Shown: positions 24,695 through 33,059, numbered from the stretch's first letter. The stretch: DNA of 35,838 bases from JANRKG01 sp033763635 (GCA_033763635.1 JANRKG010000192.1:1-35838), one strand, 5' to 3'. Notes: generated by a model not told the origin, from the sequence alone. Made by a program: numbers and translations.

Positions 24695-25744
24695 TTAACG
24701 AATCCTAACAAAGCCTATTTGAGAGAGCAATTCCTGGCCCTGGTCTGTCAACAACAGATTGGCATACGCCTCTCCTGACTGCTGTTCTATTCCACCATTT
24801 TGTTTGATAACAACAAACAGATTCCGCGTGATTGGATATTGACCACTGCGAAAGACTTCTGAATTGAGTTGATTTCGTTGGGATGGGCACTGGGAGGGTG
24901 GAATTAGAGGGTTCTGATAGGGGGCAACCAGTTGGTTCGCCTGACGGCCAACGGGAAGGGGGCGAATTTTACATTGCCCAACCACTTCGGGGGCAGAGGC
25001 GTAATAAATAGCCCCTGAATTCGCATCAACCTGACGCAGGGCTTCAGTGGTCGTTCCCACAAACCGTACTGTTGGTCCAAAATTCTTACCTTCCAGAATG
25101 GTTTCTTGAAAGAATTCGATCGTGCCTCCGTCAGACACCCGCCGGGAAAGGGGCAGGATGGGTAGATTCGGGCCACCCAACGCCTTCCAGTTGCGAATTT
25201 TCCCCAGGTAGATGGCTTGAAGTTGGGCGATCGTCAGTCCCGGAACGGTCAACCGGGGATTGACAGCAACCGCAATCCCATCAATGGCTACCGGAATTTC
25301 CTTCAAGCTCAACCCCTGCTGTTGAGCCTGCTGGTACTCGCCCACACTCAGCGATCGGGACGATTGGGCAAAACTCAATTGATTGCGGAGCAACATGCGA
25401 ATTCCCACAGTAGACCCCGGTGCCCCACTGGGCGGGTCCGTATAGCGTAACTGAAAGCCAGGGAAAGCCGTTTGAATTTTAGAATCCACATCTCGACGAA
25501 TCGTTGCCCAGGTAGTACTTCCACCATAGTTGAATAACCCAGAAGGTACATTGGCAACATCTGTAAACTGGCGACCCTGACCCGTTGGATTCGGAGAAGG
25601 GGAGGATTGCCCCGACCCTCGATTGAACCATTGATTTAAATTCAACCCAGTGCGGCTCGTAAACCACCAAACCCCACCACCGATCACCCCAACGGTAATC
25701 AGTAGGGCCAGAATGAGGGCAGGCGTTTCATTTTTGGCAGCCAT
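24695..25744 (-). CDS. Membrane-anchored PstS-like phosphate-binding protein
   Basis: This 349-residue protein is of the periplasmic phosphate-binding (PstS/PBP-like) fold. A single hydrophobic N-terminal segment (about 8-28, ALILALLITVGVIGGGVWWF) has no cleavage-friendly site or lipobox, so it probably stays as an anchor. A Pro/Ser/Gln linker follows. The binding fold starts near residue 65, with FNYGGSTTWATI, FAQSSRSLS, IPVAIDGIAVAVNP and LTIAQLQAIYLGKIRNWKALGG, the last being the typical PstS hinge region. No pstC, pstA or pstB gene is nearby. The gene lies downstream of a Ser/Thr kinase and rbcR on the same strand, with 79 bases between, suggesting a sensory partner rather than a transporter part. 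Confidence 0.82.
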   Translation of the reverse strand: MAAKNETPALILALLITVGVIGGGVWWFTSRTGLNLNQWFNRGSGQSSPSPNPTGQGRQFTDVANVPSGLFNYGGSTTWATIRRDVDSKIQTAFPGFQLRYTDPPSGAPGSTVGIRMLLRNQLSFAQSSRSLSVGEYQQAQQQGLSLKEIPVAIDGIAVAVNPRLTVPGLTIAQLQAIYLGKIRNWKALGGPNLPILPLSRRVSDGGTIEFFQETILEGKNFGPTVRFVGTTTEALRQVDANSGAIYYASAPEVVGQCKIRPLPVGRQANQLVAPYQNPLIPPSQCPSQRNQLNSEVFRSGQYPITRNLFVVIKQNGGIEQQSGEAYANLLLTDQGQELLSQIGFVRIR

Positions 25745-25782
25745 AGAAAAACTCGTTAGGGATTGATATGAACCCGTGAAGC

Positions 25783-25800
25783 GGTGCGAAGTTTCGCACC
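25783..25800. repeat. GCGAA-NN-TTCGC stem-loop repeat
   Basis: GGTGCGAA and TTCGCACC form a perfect 8-bp stem across GT, with outer TGAA/TTCA pairing past a two-base bulge. It sits between the kinase and the PstS-like gene. It shares its core with the hairpin at 7007-7034. It might tune expression inside the operon or simply be a dispersed repeat. Confidence 0.5.
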
Positions 25801-25823
25801 TTCAGGGGCCAGGAAACAGGAAA

Positions 25824-27365
25824 TCACAAAATCCTGACCAGTAAATTGTAGATCAGCCGAAATAGGGCTGTTGCAGCAACGGCAAGACAAGCAGCTACCC
25901 CCGCCACCAGGATCGTTGTTTGAAAATTCACTAACTGCATCGCTGGAACAAAGAAGAGGATGATCAGGGTAATCCCTGCAAGCACAAGCAGATCAATTTT
26001 TTCAATAATGCGTTGAGACTGGGCAAATACCATCCCTCCCAGGAGCAGCAGGGCCAATCCACCACTGATAAGAGAGGGTTTGAGCAAACTCGTCAGGGCG
26101 ATCGCAATTAAGGTTCCCTCAAATCCCGTAAACGCAGCTCCTGCCAAAATTTCCAGGATCGAAAAAGCGGGAATGGAGGAGGAGGAGCGAGTGATGGGAG
26201 TTGGGGCGGGAGTGGGTGCCGGAGTCGCGGGTGGTGGAGACGCGATCGGAGCCGGGGCTGGAGCGGGAACAATCGGTGGGGCGGTTTGGGCCGATCGCGT
26301 CTGGAGAAAGGGAGGAACAGTCGCAGGCGGAGCCTGGGCCTGAGTTGGGGCTGAGGGTTGATACCCCGTTGCAGAAGGGGGAGCCGGAGCGGGGCGAGGG
26401 GGCGGAGTCGCAGGTTTGCGGGGGGCCAGGGCCGCCAGCACTTCCTCAGCAGATTGGAACCGTTGATTCGGAGCCGGAAGCAGCATCCGGTCCAGAATGT
26501 CCGCCAACCGATCGCTGACTTGAGGGGCATGGGGCCGCCAGTTCCAGCGGTTGTTGTAGGCATCCAGGAGGCGATCGGGCGTTTGCCCCGTCAGCAGGGT
26601 GATACAGGTGACCGCCAGGGCATACAGATCGGAGGAGGGAAACACTGCACTACTCGCCATCTGTTCCGGAGGGGCATAACCCATCGAATAAATGCCTGTA
26701 GAAGCGTTGCCACCGACGGCCTTGGTTAATTGCTTCACCGCACCGAAGTCTAATAGATAAAAATGTCCATTGCGATGACGCATGATGTTGGAAGGTTTGA
26801 TATCGCGATGGATGGAGTGGTTGTCGTGGACAAACTTCAAAACCTTCAAGATCTCAATCAGCATTTGGACAACTTCGGATTCCGGGAGCGGTCCCCGATC
26901 GATCATTTCATCTTCTAGATTTTGACCGTCAATAAATTCCTGGACCAGATAGAAGAAATCACTGCTCTTGCCCGATCGTGGGTCCGGGGCGGTCAATTGA
27001 AACGAAGCATAGAGATCGGGAATTTGGGGATGGGGGTTGCCGAGTTGCTCCAAAACTTCCGCTTCTCGTTCAAAGAGACTGCGGGCTAAGTTGAGTTGGG
27101 TTGGGTTGAGATCCCCCGCTGGCTGAAACTGCTTCACCACACACTGCCGTAACGCCGGACTGTAGCGATCGATCGCCAGAAAAGCCGTTCCAAAGCCTCC
27201 CTGTCCCAGTAATTTCGTAGGTAGGTAACGGCCCACCAGAATCAAGGGCATACCACAGGATGTGCAGTATTTCTGCTGCACCGTCTTCAAGGTCTGGGCA
27301 TCGTCCAGATCTGGAAAGAAGTTCGTCGGTCGTGGGCAACCGGGACGGGTGCAGTAGGCATCCAT
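25824..27365 (-). CDS. Ser/Thr protein kinase with N-terminal Cys motif and C-terminal membrane segments
   Basis: This is a 513-residue kinase. The N-terminus has a zinc-ribbon-like motif, Cys5, Cys10, Cys34 and Cys37 (CTRPGC ... CTSCG), as in the SpkB-type cyanobacterial kinases. The kinase domain (about 47-310) has LGQGGFGTAF, Lys78 in VVKQF, catalytic Asp188 in HRDIKPSNIM and LLDFGAVKQL. A Pro/Ala-rich disordered linker (about 315-395) leads to about four hydrophobic segments (about 398-510), placing the kinase at the membrane. It starts 13 bases after rbcR ends, so the two are probably co-transcribed. The anchored PstS-like protein follows and could supply the outside-facing sensor (inference). 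Confidence 0.9.
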   Translation of the reverse strand: MDAYCTRPGCPRPTNFFPDLDDAQTLKTVQQKYCTSCGMPLILVGRYLPTKLLGQGGFGTAFLAIDRYSPALRQCVVKQFQPAGDLNPTQLNLARSLFEREAEVLEQLGNPHPQIPDLYASFQLTAPDPRSGKSSDFFYLVQEFIDGQNLEDEMIDRGPLPESEVVQMLIEILKVLKFVHDNHSIHRDIKPSNIMRHRNGHFYLLDFGAVKQLTKAVGGNASTGIYSMGYAPPEQMASSAVFPSSDLYALAVTCITLLTGQTPDRLLDAYNNRWNWRPHAPQVSDRLADILDRMLLPAPNQRFQSAEEVLAALAPRKPATPPPRPAPAPPSATGYQPSAPTQAQAPPATVPPFLQTRSAQTAPPIVPAPAPAPIASPPPATPAPTPAPTPITRSSSSIPAFSILEILAGAAFTGFEGTLIAIALTSLLKPSLISGGLALLLLGGMVFAQSQRIIEKIDLLVLAGITLIILFFVPAMQLVNFQTTILVAGVAACLAVAATALFRLIYNLLVRIL

Positions 27366-27378
27366 AATTTACTCAATT

Positions 27379-28386
27379 TCACTCAATCTCAATATAGTCG
27401 GGTGCAGGGGCTTCAAAGGCGAGAATTTCAGTGGGTTCCAGTTTGAGGTGTTCCCCTTCGGGAACCTGGGTCGCAAACTTCGGCAAGATTTCAGAACTGA
27501 AGGCTTCCGCTGCCCGCGATCGATACCGATTGGGGTTAAAGATGGCAGAGAGGGTGCGCTTGATCACGACCCCTTCCATTCTGGCCCGGTGCAGCACTCC
27601 CATCTGTAATTCCTTCTCGATCGCTGTTGTTGAAACAAAAGCAGCCCCCAAACCCGATTGCACTGCATTTTTAATGGCTTCAATAGAATTTAGTTCCATT
27701 TCAATCTTTAAGCGCCGAGTTTCAATCCCACAGCGGGTTAAAACCTGATCAATCACCTTGCGAATCGTGGATTGGGAATCCAGGGTGATAAACTGCAACT
27801 TATAGAGGTCTTCTTTTTGGATTGTGCCGATACTGGCAAGGGGATGAAAGACAGGAAGAATCAGTGCGAGTTCATCCTCAGCATAGGGAATAATTTCTAA
27901 AGAGTCTTGCAATTCTGGAGGAACTTCGCCCCCGATAATTGCCAGGTCGATCTGTCCATTTGCGACACTCCAGGAGGTGCGTCGGGTTGAATGGACATGA
28001 AGCTGGACTGCGACATCCGGATATTGCTGCCGGAATAGCCCAATCATACGAGGGAGAAGATAGGTTCCTGTTGTCTGACTCGCTCCAATAATCAAGGTGC
28101 CGCCCTGCAAGTTTTGCAGATCTTCAATCGCCCGACAGGTTTCTTGGCATAATGTCAAAATCTTTTCACCATAACTGAGGAGGAGGTGCCCAGCTTCTGT
28201 CAACTGTGCCCGTCTCCCTCCTCGATCAAACAGAGGAACATCTAACTGCCGCTCCAGGTTTTGGACCTGAAGGCTGACCGCAGGTTGAGAGACGTAAAGG
28301 CTATCGGCTGCTCGCTTGAAGCTCCCTTCAGCAGCGATCGCCTTCAAAATTCTTAACTGGTCTAGAGTAAAGGGAAGGTCAGACAT
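27379..28386 (-). CDS. rbcR: RbcR/Ycf30, LysR-type regulator of CO2 fixation
   Basis: This 335-residue LysR-family regulator is related to CbbR/Ycf30 and controls Rubisco and carbon-metabolism genes in cyanobacteria and plastids. The winged helix-turn-helix at about 5-65 (LDQLRILKAIAAEGSFKRAA, SQPAVSLQVQNLERQL) and the following GASQTTGTYLLPRMIGLFRQ are highly typical of RbcR. The effector domain (about 95-300) contains HVHSTRRTSWSVANGQIDLA. The C-terminal tail, rich in Glu and Pro, is longer than in plastid Ycf30. The ATG at 28386 fits the conserved start MSDLPFTLDQLR. The kinase gene follows after 13 bases. Divergent upstream DNA of 240 bases separates it from the next gene. Confidence 0.92.
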   Translation of the reverse strand: MSDLPFTLDQLRILKAIAAEGSFKRAADSLYVSQPAVSLQVQNLERQLDVPLFDRGGRRAQLTEAGHLLLSYGEKILTLCQETCRAIEDLQNLQGGTLIIGASQTTGTYLLPRMIGLFRQQYPDVAVQLHVHSTRRTSWSVANGQIDLAIIGGEVPPELQDSLEIIPYAEDELALILPVFHPLASIGTIQKEDLYKLQFITLDSQSTIRKVIDQVLTRCGIETRRLKIEMELNSIEAIKNAVQSGLGAAFVSTTAIEKELQMGVLHRARMEGVVIKRTLSAIFNPNRYRSRAAEAFSSEILPKFATQVPEGEHLKLEPTEILAFEAPAPDYIEIE

Positions 28387-28626
28387 AACTGAGGGGGCCT
28401 TTCATGATAGAGAGCGGGGAGAATGCAATCAACCTGAGAGAAGTAGCCTGGAGAGATAACCTGAAAGAACAGTAGGGTTTTGAGAGAATTTGGGGTAGAT
28501 ATCCTGAGTGGATTCTAAAATGATGCAAATTAGTGATGGTACAGGAAATCATCTCCATTAACGTTTTGACATAACTTGTACCAATTCACTGCATTTAGAT
28601 TAATAAACTTAGCGTTTAGAGCTTGT

Positions 28627-29586
28627 ATGAAACGGGAGGTTGTTCGGGACTTTCTGAATTTACCAGGAATTGCGGGTGTTGCCCTGATGGATGGTCGATC
28701 GCGCCCCTATTTTTGTGGGGTGGACCAAAGCCTCAACTTCCAGCAAAAGGAAGCGTTGGTGCAGGGTATTACCCAGGTCGTTGAGACAACCCCTGAAGAT
28801 TTTGAGTCCTTTGAGTTCCAATTTACGGGGCATCAGGTCTATATTTACAAACTAGACCGGGGAATGGTGTTGCTGGTTTTGGCCCGCAGCGAACTGGTCT
28901 ATGCTGATTACCTGGATGCCGTTCAAAGTTTAACGACAGCCCTGCGGGAGGATTTGAGTAAGGCGATCGCCACATTTCGTCTGCTAGCGAGCGATATTAC
29001 GATGACGGGGCAAAATTATTGGAAGGGCCGCTCTGCCCCAGCCAACCCCGCCGATGCGAATGGGGCCGTCTCTACCCCATCATCCGTCCCCACCAATCCG
29101 ACGAACCCTTCTGGAACAACTTCTACTCCAGCAACGCCGACGGATACCGGGGGGAATAGTAAAAAACTTCCTCCCGAAGCCCTCGCTTCAACGGGGGCGA
29201 AGTCTGTCCCAACGGGGCCATCTACCCCGGTTCCCGCCAGCGCGTCTCCGGCGATCGTGGAACTCAAAGAAGTTTTGACAGCCTTGAATCAACTGAGTCA
29301 GTTCACAACCCAGTATCTAGGCACTGCTGTGATTACAAACTACTGGAAGTCTAGTCGTCCAGGTTATGAATGGTTACAGACCTTACAGATCGATCGCACT
29401 GCTAAATTCAGTTTGACCAATCCTGGCTCCCAGGCTTTGAATCAAGCCCTGGACCCCCAGCAGCAAGCCGCGATCCGGGAGTGGGTTGCTGCATTTGTGA
29501 AACGCTGTTCTCAGGTGATTCGAGATTTTCCGACCTTAGTGGATCAGAGTGCCCTGGACGATCGCCAAAAAACTTTACTGCTCTAA
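28627..29586 (+). CDS. Uncharacterised protein, possible roadblock/LC7-like N-terminal domain
   Basis: This protein has 319 residues from ATG 28627. The frame is open further upstream, but only from a TTG with poor context. The N-terminal ~115 residues (LNLPGIAGVALMDGRSRPYF ... VYIYKLDRGMVLLVLAR) have the size and rhythm of a roadblock/LC7 domain as found with small GTPases, a tentative match. A long Pro/Ser/Thr/Gly linker (about 140-205) follows. A second conserved-looking domain (about 208-315) contains LGTAVITNYWKSSRPGYEWL and ends DDRQKTLLL. It is soluble. The ferredoxin gene starts 58 bases downstream, so the two are likely co-transcribed. Function is unknown. Confidence 0.6.
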   Translation: MKREVVRDFLNLPGIAGVALMDGRSRPYFCGVDQSLNFQQKEALVQGITQVVETTPEDFESFEFQFTGHQVYIYKLDRGMVLLVLARSELVYADYLDAVQSLTTALREDLSKAIATFRLLASDITMTGQNYWKGRSAPANPADANGAVSTPSSVPTNPTNPSGTTSTPATPTDTGGNSKKLPPEALASTGAKSVPTGPSTPVPASASPAIVELKEVLTALNQLSQFTTQYLGTAVITNYWKSSRPGYEWLQTLQIDRTAKFSLTNPGSQALNQALDPQQQAAIREWVAAFVKRCSQVIRDFPTLVDQSALDDRQKTLLL

Positions 29587-29644
29587 TCTCTACCGACGGT
29601 GCAGTTTCCTTCCTTCCCCTTACCCCCCTTGATGAGTCAATCCT

Positions 29645-30130
29645 ATGCCAAAGACTGTTAAGCTCGAACCCATTTCACAACAGACCGAAATTGAAACCAA
29701 TGGCACACTGCTATCCGTACTTCTGAACAAAGACCTGGATGTTTTGAAAGAATGTGGTGGACGGGGAATGTGCGCCACCTGCCATATCTATGTCAAAGAA
29801 GGGATGGAGTTTCTTTCGCCCATGAGTCGGCGGGAGCAACGCACCCTGGAGGTGATTACCACCTGCAAAACAAACTCCCGGTTAGCTTGCCAATCGCGGG
29901 TACTTGCCAATGGGGTTGTTGTGGAACTGCCTCCTGGTATGTACGTGAACTCTCTCCAGGATATCGAAGCGCTGGTTGGGCGACGGGCTGAAGAAAATCT
30001 CCTACACCCCGTCACCGGACAAACCCTGGTAGAAGCCGGAAAACTGATTACCCGATCGACCCTCAAGCAACTGGAAAATACACCCAGCTTTAAGATTGGG
30101 GATTATTACAGTAATAGTAAGGATATTTAG
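29645..30130 (+). CDS. 2Fe-2S ferredoxin with C-terminal extension
   Basis: This 161-residue electron carrier has ligands Cys37, Cys43, Cys46 (CGGRGMCATC) and Cys82 (RLACQ). The CX5CX2C spacing belongs to adrenodoxin/bacterial-type rather than plant-type photosynthetic ferredoxin (CX4CX2C). Cys74 is extra. Residues about 100-161 form an extension absent from simple ferredoxins: IEALVGRRAEENLLHPVTGQ, TLVEAGKLITRSTLKQLENT. Similar extended ferredoxins exist in cyanobacteria; the partner is unknown. It follows the roadblock-like gene by 58 bases and ends before a long hairpin shared with the convergent fetB. Confidence 0.85.
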   Translation: MPKTVKLEPISQQTEIETNGTLLSVLLNKDLDVLKECGGRGMCATCHIYVKEGMEFLSPMSRREQRTLEVITTCKTNSRLACQSRVLANGVVVELPPGMYVNSLQDIEALVGRRAEENLLHPVTGQTLVEAGKLITRSTLKQLENTPSFKIGDYYSNSKDI

Positions 30131-30147
30131 AAGGCAAGAGGCAAAGA

Positions 30148-30196
30148 GCAGAGGGCAGAAGGTAAGACCCGATGGGTTCTGCCTTCTGCCCTCTGC
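30148..30196. terminator. Long inverted repeat between ferredoxin and fetB
   Basis: GCAGAGGGCAGAAGG (30148-30162) pairs perfectly over 15 bases with CCTTCTGCCCTCTGC (30182-30196). The 19-base loop itself holds GACCC/GGGTT. It is built from the same CTTCTGCC units as the repeat at 12028. It may terminate both convergent transcripts, although no clean T-run follows. Confidence 0.55.
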
Positions 30197-30199
30197 CTT

Positions 30200-30979
30200 C
30201 TATAACGATCGCAACTGTCCTGCCTGAGAAAAAAACTGACGACACAAACCCTGGGTGACGAGAATCGTAGTTCCCATCGTTGTTAAAGCCAGCATGAACA
30301 TGATCAGAATTTGATAGGCTGCGGCATCGATCGGGGTAACACCACTCAGCAGTTGTCCGGTGATGATGCCGGGTAACGTGACAATTCCAATCACCATCAT
30401 GGAATTGATGGTTGGAATCATTCCCGCCCGGATGGCATCTTGGCGGTAGGAGCGAACCGCCTGTTGGGGAGTTGCCCCCAGACTGAGATGGGTTTCAATT
30501 TCCAACCGGCTGGAGGTGAGGGCACTAACCAACCGTTCCCCTGCGATCGTGGCTCCATTCATGGCATTGCCTAACACAATTCCTGACAGGGGTACAACGT
30601 ATTGGGGGTCATACCAGATCTGGGGCTGAATAATGAGCAAATTGGTGTAGATCAGGGGCAGCACTGATCCAGCCAAAATCGATCCCCACACCAGCGGCAA
30701 CAGACCCGGAATTTTTTTGCTGATGCGATTGCGGGCGACGATCGCAGAGATACTCAACATCACCAGCAGGACAGCCATCACCAGCCAGGGATTGCGGATT
30801 GCAAAGACTGCCGCCAGGATATATCCGACAACAATGAGTTGAACAATCGTGCGCCCCGCTGCCAGGGCAAGGCTTCCTTCCAGATCCAACCGTTGCCAGC
30901 GAGAGAGGGAGATCGCCATGACGACCATGCCCAGAGCAACGACCAGATCGAAAACATCCAATTTAATGTAACCGTCCAT
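30200..30979 (-). CDS. fetB: FetB-type (UPF0014) iron-export ABC permease
   Basis: This 259-residue membrane protein with about seven hydrophobic segments is of the UPF0014/YbbM family. In E. coli FetB pairs with the ATPase FetA to export iron and resist peroxide stress. Its length equals the E. coli protein. Diagnostic blocks are GRTIVQLIVVGYIL, VPLSGIVLGNAMNGATIAGE and LSLGATPQQAVRSYRQDAIR followed by AGMIPTINSMMVIGIVTLPG, all near-invariant in the family. No fetA is in this window, so the ATPase must be encoded elsewhere. The start is ATG 30979, with no strong ribosome site. Confidence 0.85.
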   Translation of the reverse strand: MDGYIKLDVFDLVVALGMVVMAISLSRWQRLDLEGSLALAAGRTIVQLIVVGYILAAVFAIRNPWLVMAVLLVMLSISAIVARNRISKKIPGLLPLVWGSILAGSVLPLIYTNLLIIQPQIWYDPQYVVPLSGIVLGNAMNGATIAGERLVSALTSSRLEIETHLSLGATPQQAVRSYRQDAIRAGMIPTINSMMVIGIVTLPGIITGQLLSGVTPIDAAAYQILIMFMLALTTMGTTILVTQGLCRQFFSQAGQLRSL

Positions 30980-31138
30980 CAGTCAGAGGGGTAGGGTGAC
31001 GATGCCTACTGTACTCCACAATAGGGAAGGGGATGATCTGCCCTCTGCCTTCTGTCAGTTCCCGATCGCCTGTTCACGCAGGGTATTGTGTAGTATTCAT
31101 TAGAGTCTCTTAAATCTGTCGGATTCAAATCTTTGCCA

Positions 31139-31750
31139 ATGAACATTTCTGTTTCTACCTTTTCGAAACCCCTTTTACTTGGCACCCTGGCCTTGGGAAT
31201 CCTGGTTACTGGATGCGGGGGCGGGTCAACGGTTGGCAATTCTCCCACTCCAACCGCAAGCCCGACCCCTTCCCCCACTCCTTCCCCGACTGCAAGCCCC
31301 GCAAGCCCGACCCCTTCCCCCACCGCAAATCCTGCGGCTGAAGGAGAATTGAAAGTTGAAAGGGCTGTGTTAGCTCGAAGTGAAGGTACTCCTGGCCCAG
31401 ATGGACAGCCGAAATTAAAGTTGGCTGAGAGTAACGTTTTCAAACGGGGTGAAAGTGTTTATCTCATATTAGTGAATGTTGGCAAGTTCAAAAAAGGAAG
31501 CGACGGTAAACACCAACTCGATATGGATGTCGAAGTATCTAATGCATCTGGCAAAATTCTTCTATCTCGAAAGAATCTGCTAAAAAATGGTGGGAGTATG
31601 GTTCTTCCGGATGATATTGCCAAGACCCCTTACGGGAATGTAGATACTAAAACAACCACCCAAGCGGGAACCTACGTAATGAATGTGACGATCTATGACA
31701 AGATCGGCAATGCTAAAGTAACTAGAAGTGCCGAGTTTAAATTGGAATAA
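31139..31750 (+). CDS. Lipoprotein with Pro/Thr/Ser repeat stalk
   Basis: This protein has 203 residues from ATG 31139; the longer frame begins only at a TTG two codons earlier. The signal peptide (about 1-24) ends in the lipobox LVTGC, so Cys25 would be lipidated. A stalk of SPTP/SPTASP repeats (about 35-65) carries a beta-rich domain (about 70-203): ESVYLILVNVGKFKKGSDGK, LDMDVEVSNASGKILLS and TYVMNVTIYDKIGNAKVTRS. This layout looks like an immunoglobulin-like or extracellular beta-sandwich module, without a family I can name. The aminotransferase gene starts only 9 bases after the stop, so the two are likely translated from one transcript. Confidence 0.7.
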   Translation: MNISVSTFSKPLLLGTLALGILVTGCGGGSTVGNSPTPTASPTPSPTPSPTASPASPTPSPTANPAAEGELKVERAVLARSEGTPGPDGQPKLKLAESNVFKRGESVYLILVNVGKFKKGSDGKHQLDMDVEVSNASGKILLSRKNLLKNGGSMVLPDDIAKTPYGNVDTKTTTQAGTYVMNVTIYDKIGNAKVTRSAEFKLE

Positions 31751-31759
31751 ATTATAAAA

Positions 31760-32908
31760 GTGAGTCAAGTCCCCCCTGTTGACCTGGCCCAGCAGTACCA
31801 GAATCTTCGTACCGAACTGGATACAGCCGTTCTTGAAGTCCTGGCTTCGGGTCGTTATATTGGTGGTTCCCCTGTTGAAGGGTTTGAACAGCAGTTTGCA
31901 AATTACTTACATATTCCTGAGTGTGTTGCCTGTAACTCTGGAACGGATGCCCTCTATCTAGCCTTACGTGCCCTGGAAATTGGTCCCGGTGATGAGGTGA
32001 TTACGTCTCCGTTCACGTTTATTGCTACCACTGAGGTCATTAGTGCGATCGGAGCCGTCCCTATCTTTGTGGACATTGATATCCGGACCTTTAACCTGGA
32101 TGTGGAACAGGTTGAGGCTGCAATCACCGAGAAGACGCGGGCAATTATTCCGGTTCACCTGTTTGGGCAGGCGGTAGACATGACTCGCCTGATGGAAATT
32201 GCCCAGGCTCACCATCTTGCTGTGATTGAGGACTGTGCCCAGGCAACAGGGGCAGAATGGGCCGGACAACCTGTGGGCACGATCGGTCATGTCGGATGCT
32301 TTAGTTTCTTTCCGACGAAAAACCTGGGGGCTTGCGGGGATGGAGGGGCGATCACGACCCGTGACCCGGCAATTGCCGATCGCGTCCGGATGTTGCGGGA
32401 ACATGGGAGTCGCCAGCGATATTTACACGAAGAAATTGGGGTCAATAGCCGTCTAGATGCAGTTCAAGCCGTAATCCTTCAGGTAAAGCTGCGGCACTTG
32501 CCAGCCTGGAATGAACAGCGACGAACGATCGCCGAGCGCTACACCGAATTCCTGAGCCATATTCCTGGATTGATGGTTCCCTACGAACATCCAGAGGGGC
32601 GAAGTGTGTGGAATCAGTACACCATTCGCCTCCAGCCCAATGGGGCAGAGGGAGGGGCTGATCCGGCCTATCGCGATCGGGTCCGCTCGGACCTCCAGAA
32701 GCAAGGTGTGATTGCAATGGTCTACTATGCGCTTCCCCTCCATTTGCAACCTGTTTACCGCTCCCTGGGCTATGCAGCAGGGAGCTTTCCGGCGACGGAG
32801 GAAGCAGCCCATCAGGTTCTTTCCCTACCCATGTTCCCCGATCTGTCGATCGAGCAACAGGATCAGGTGATTGACAGCTTGAAAGACTGCCTCGTGCAAA
32901 ATCAGTAG
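31760..32908 (+). CDS. DegT/DnrJ/EryC1/StrS-family sugar aminotransferase
   Basis: This 382-residue PLP enzyme of the family aminates keto-sugars for surface polysaccharide or glycan building blocks. PLP Lys187 lies in SFFPTKNLGACGDGGAI. Upstream is the PLP-phosphate loop CNSGTDALYLALRALEIGPG, then VIEDCAQATGAEWAG. The substrate region YRDRVRSDLQKQGVIAMVYY and the C-terminal LPLHLQPVYRSLGY are typical. The start is GTG at 31760 (MSQVPPVDLAQQYQNLR, the family N-terminus). The precise sugar cannot be told from sequence. Pairing with the lipoprotein gene hints at a cell-envelope role (inference). Confidence 0.9.
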   Translation: MSQVPPVDLAQQYQNLRTELDTAVLEVLASGRYIGGSPVEGFEQQFANYLHIPECVACNSGTDALYLALRALEIGPGDEVITSPFTFIATTEVISAIGAVPIFVDIDIRTFNLDVEQVEAAITEKTRAIIPVHLFGQAVDMTRLMEIAQAHHLAVIEDCAQATGAEWAGQPVGTIGHVGCFSFFPTKNLGACGDGGAITTRDPAIADRVRMLREHGSRQRYLHEEIGVNSRLDAVQAVILQVKLRHLPAWNEQRRTIAERYTEFLSHIPGLMVPYEHPEGRSVWNQYTIRLQPNGAEGGADPAYRDRVRSDLQKQGVIAMVYYALPLHLQPVYRSLGYAAGSFPATEEAAHQVLSLPMFPDLSIEQQDQVIDSLKDCLVQNQ

Positions 32909-32979
32909 AAATTCTCATTGACAGGATCAAAGACGTTTGTAGTTTTGTATACTTTAGTTAATACATAACAACATTACTG

Positions 32980-32999
32980 ACCTGTCCTTCATGACAGGT
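32980..32999. promoter_or_regulatory. Small stem-loop before the ABC1 kinase gene
   Basis: ACCTGTC and GACAGGT form a perfect 7-bp stem around CTTCAT. There is no T-run. It lies in the 150-base gap between the aminotransferase and ABC1 genes, together with a TTGACA (32918) and a TATACT (32948) whose 24-base spacing is too long for a standard promoter. Confidence 0.35.
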
Positions 33000-33059
33000 T
33001 GCAACCTGGCTTATCTGAGATTTCTACTAAAATTAGTCTTATAAGAGGCAGCGATAAAC

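Noticed and set aside
26080..26563. Gly/Ala- and Arg/Pro-rich frames overlapping the kinase linker
   Set aside because: They are shadows of the Pro/Ala-rich linker in other frames; the kinase frame has clear domains on both sides.
28576..28626. Upstream extension of the roadblock-like protein from TTG
   Set aside because: The extra residues look unconstrained; ATG at 28627 is a better start.
32918..32953. TTGACA and TATACT as a promoter for the ABC1 kinase gene
   Set aside because: The spacing of 24 bases is too long for a standard sigma-70 promoter.
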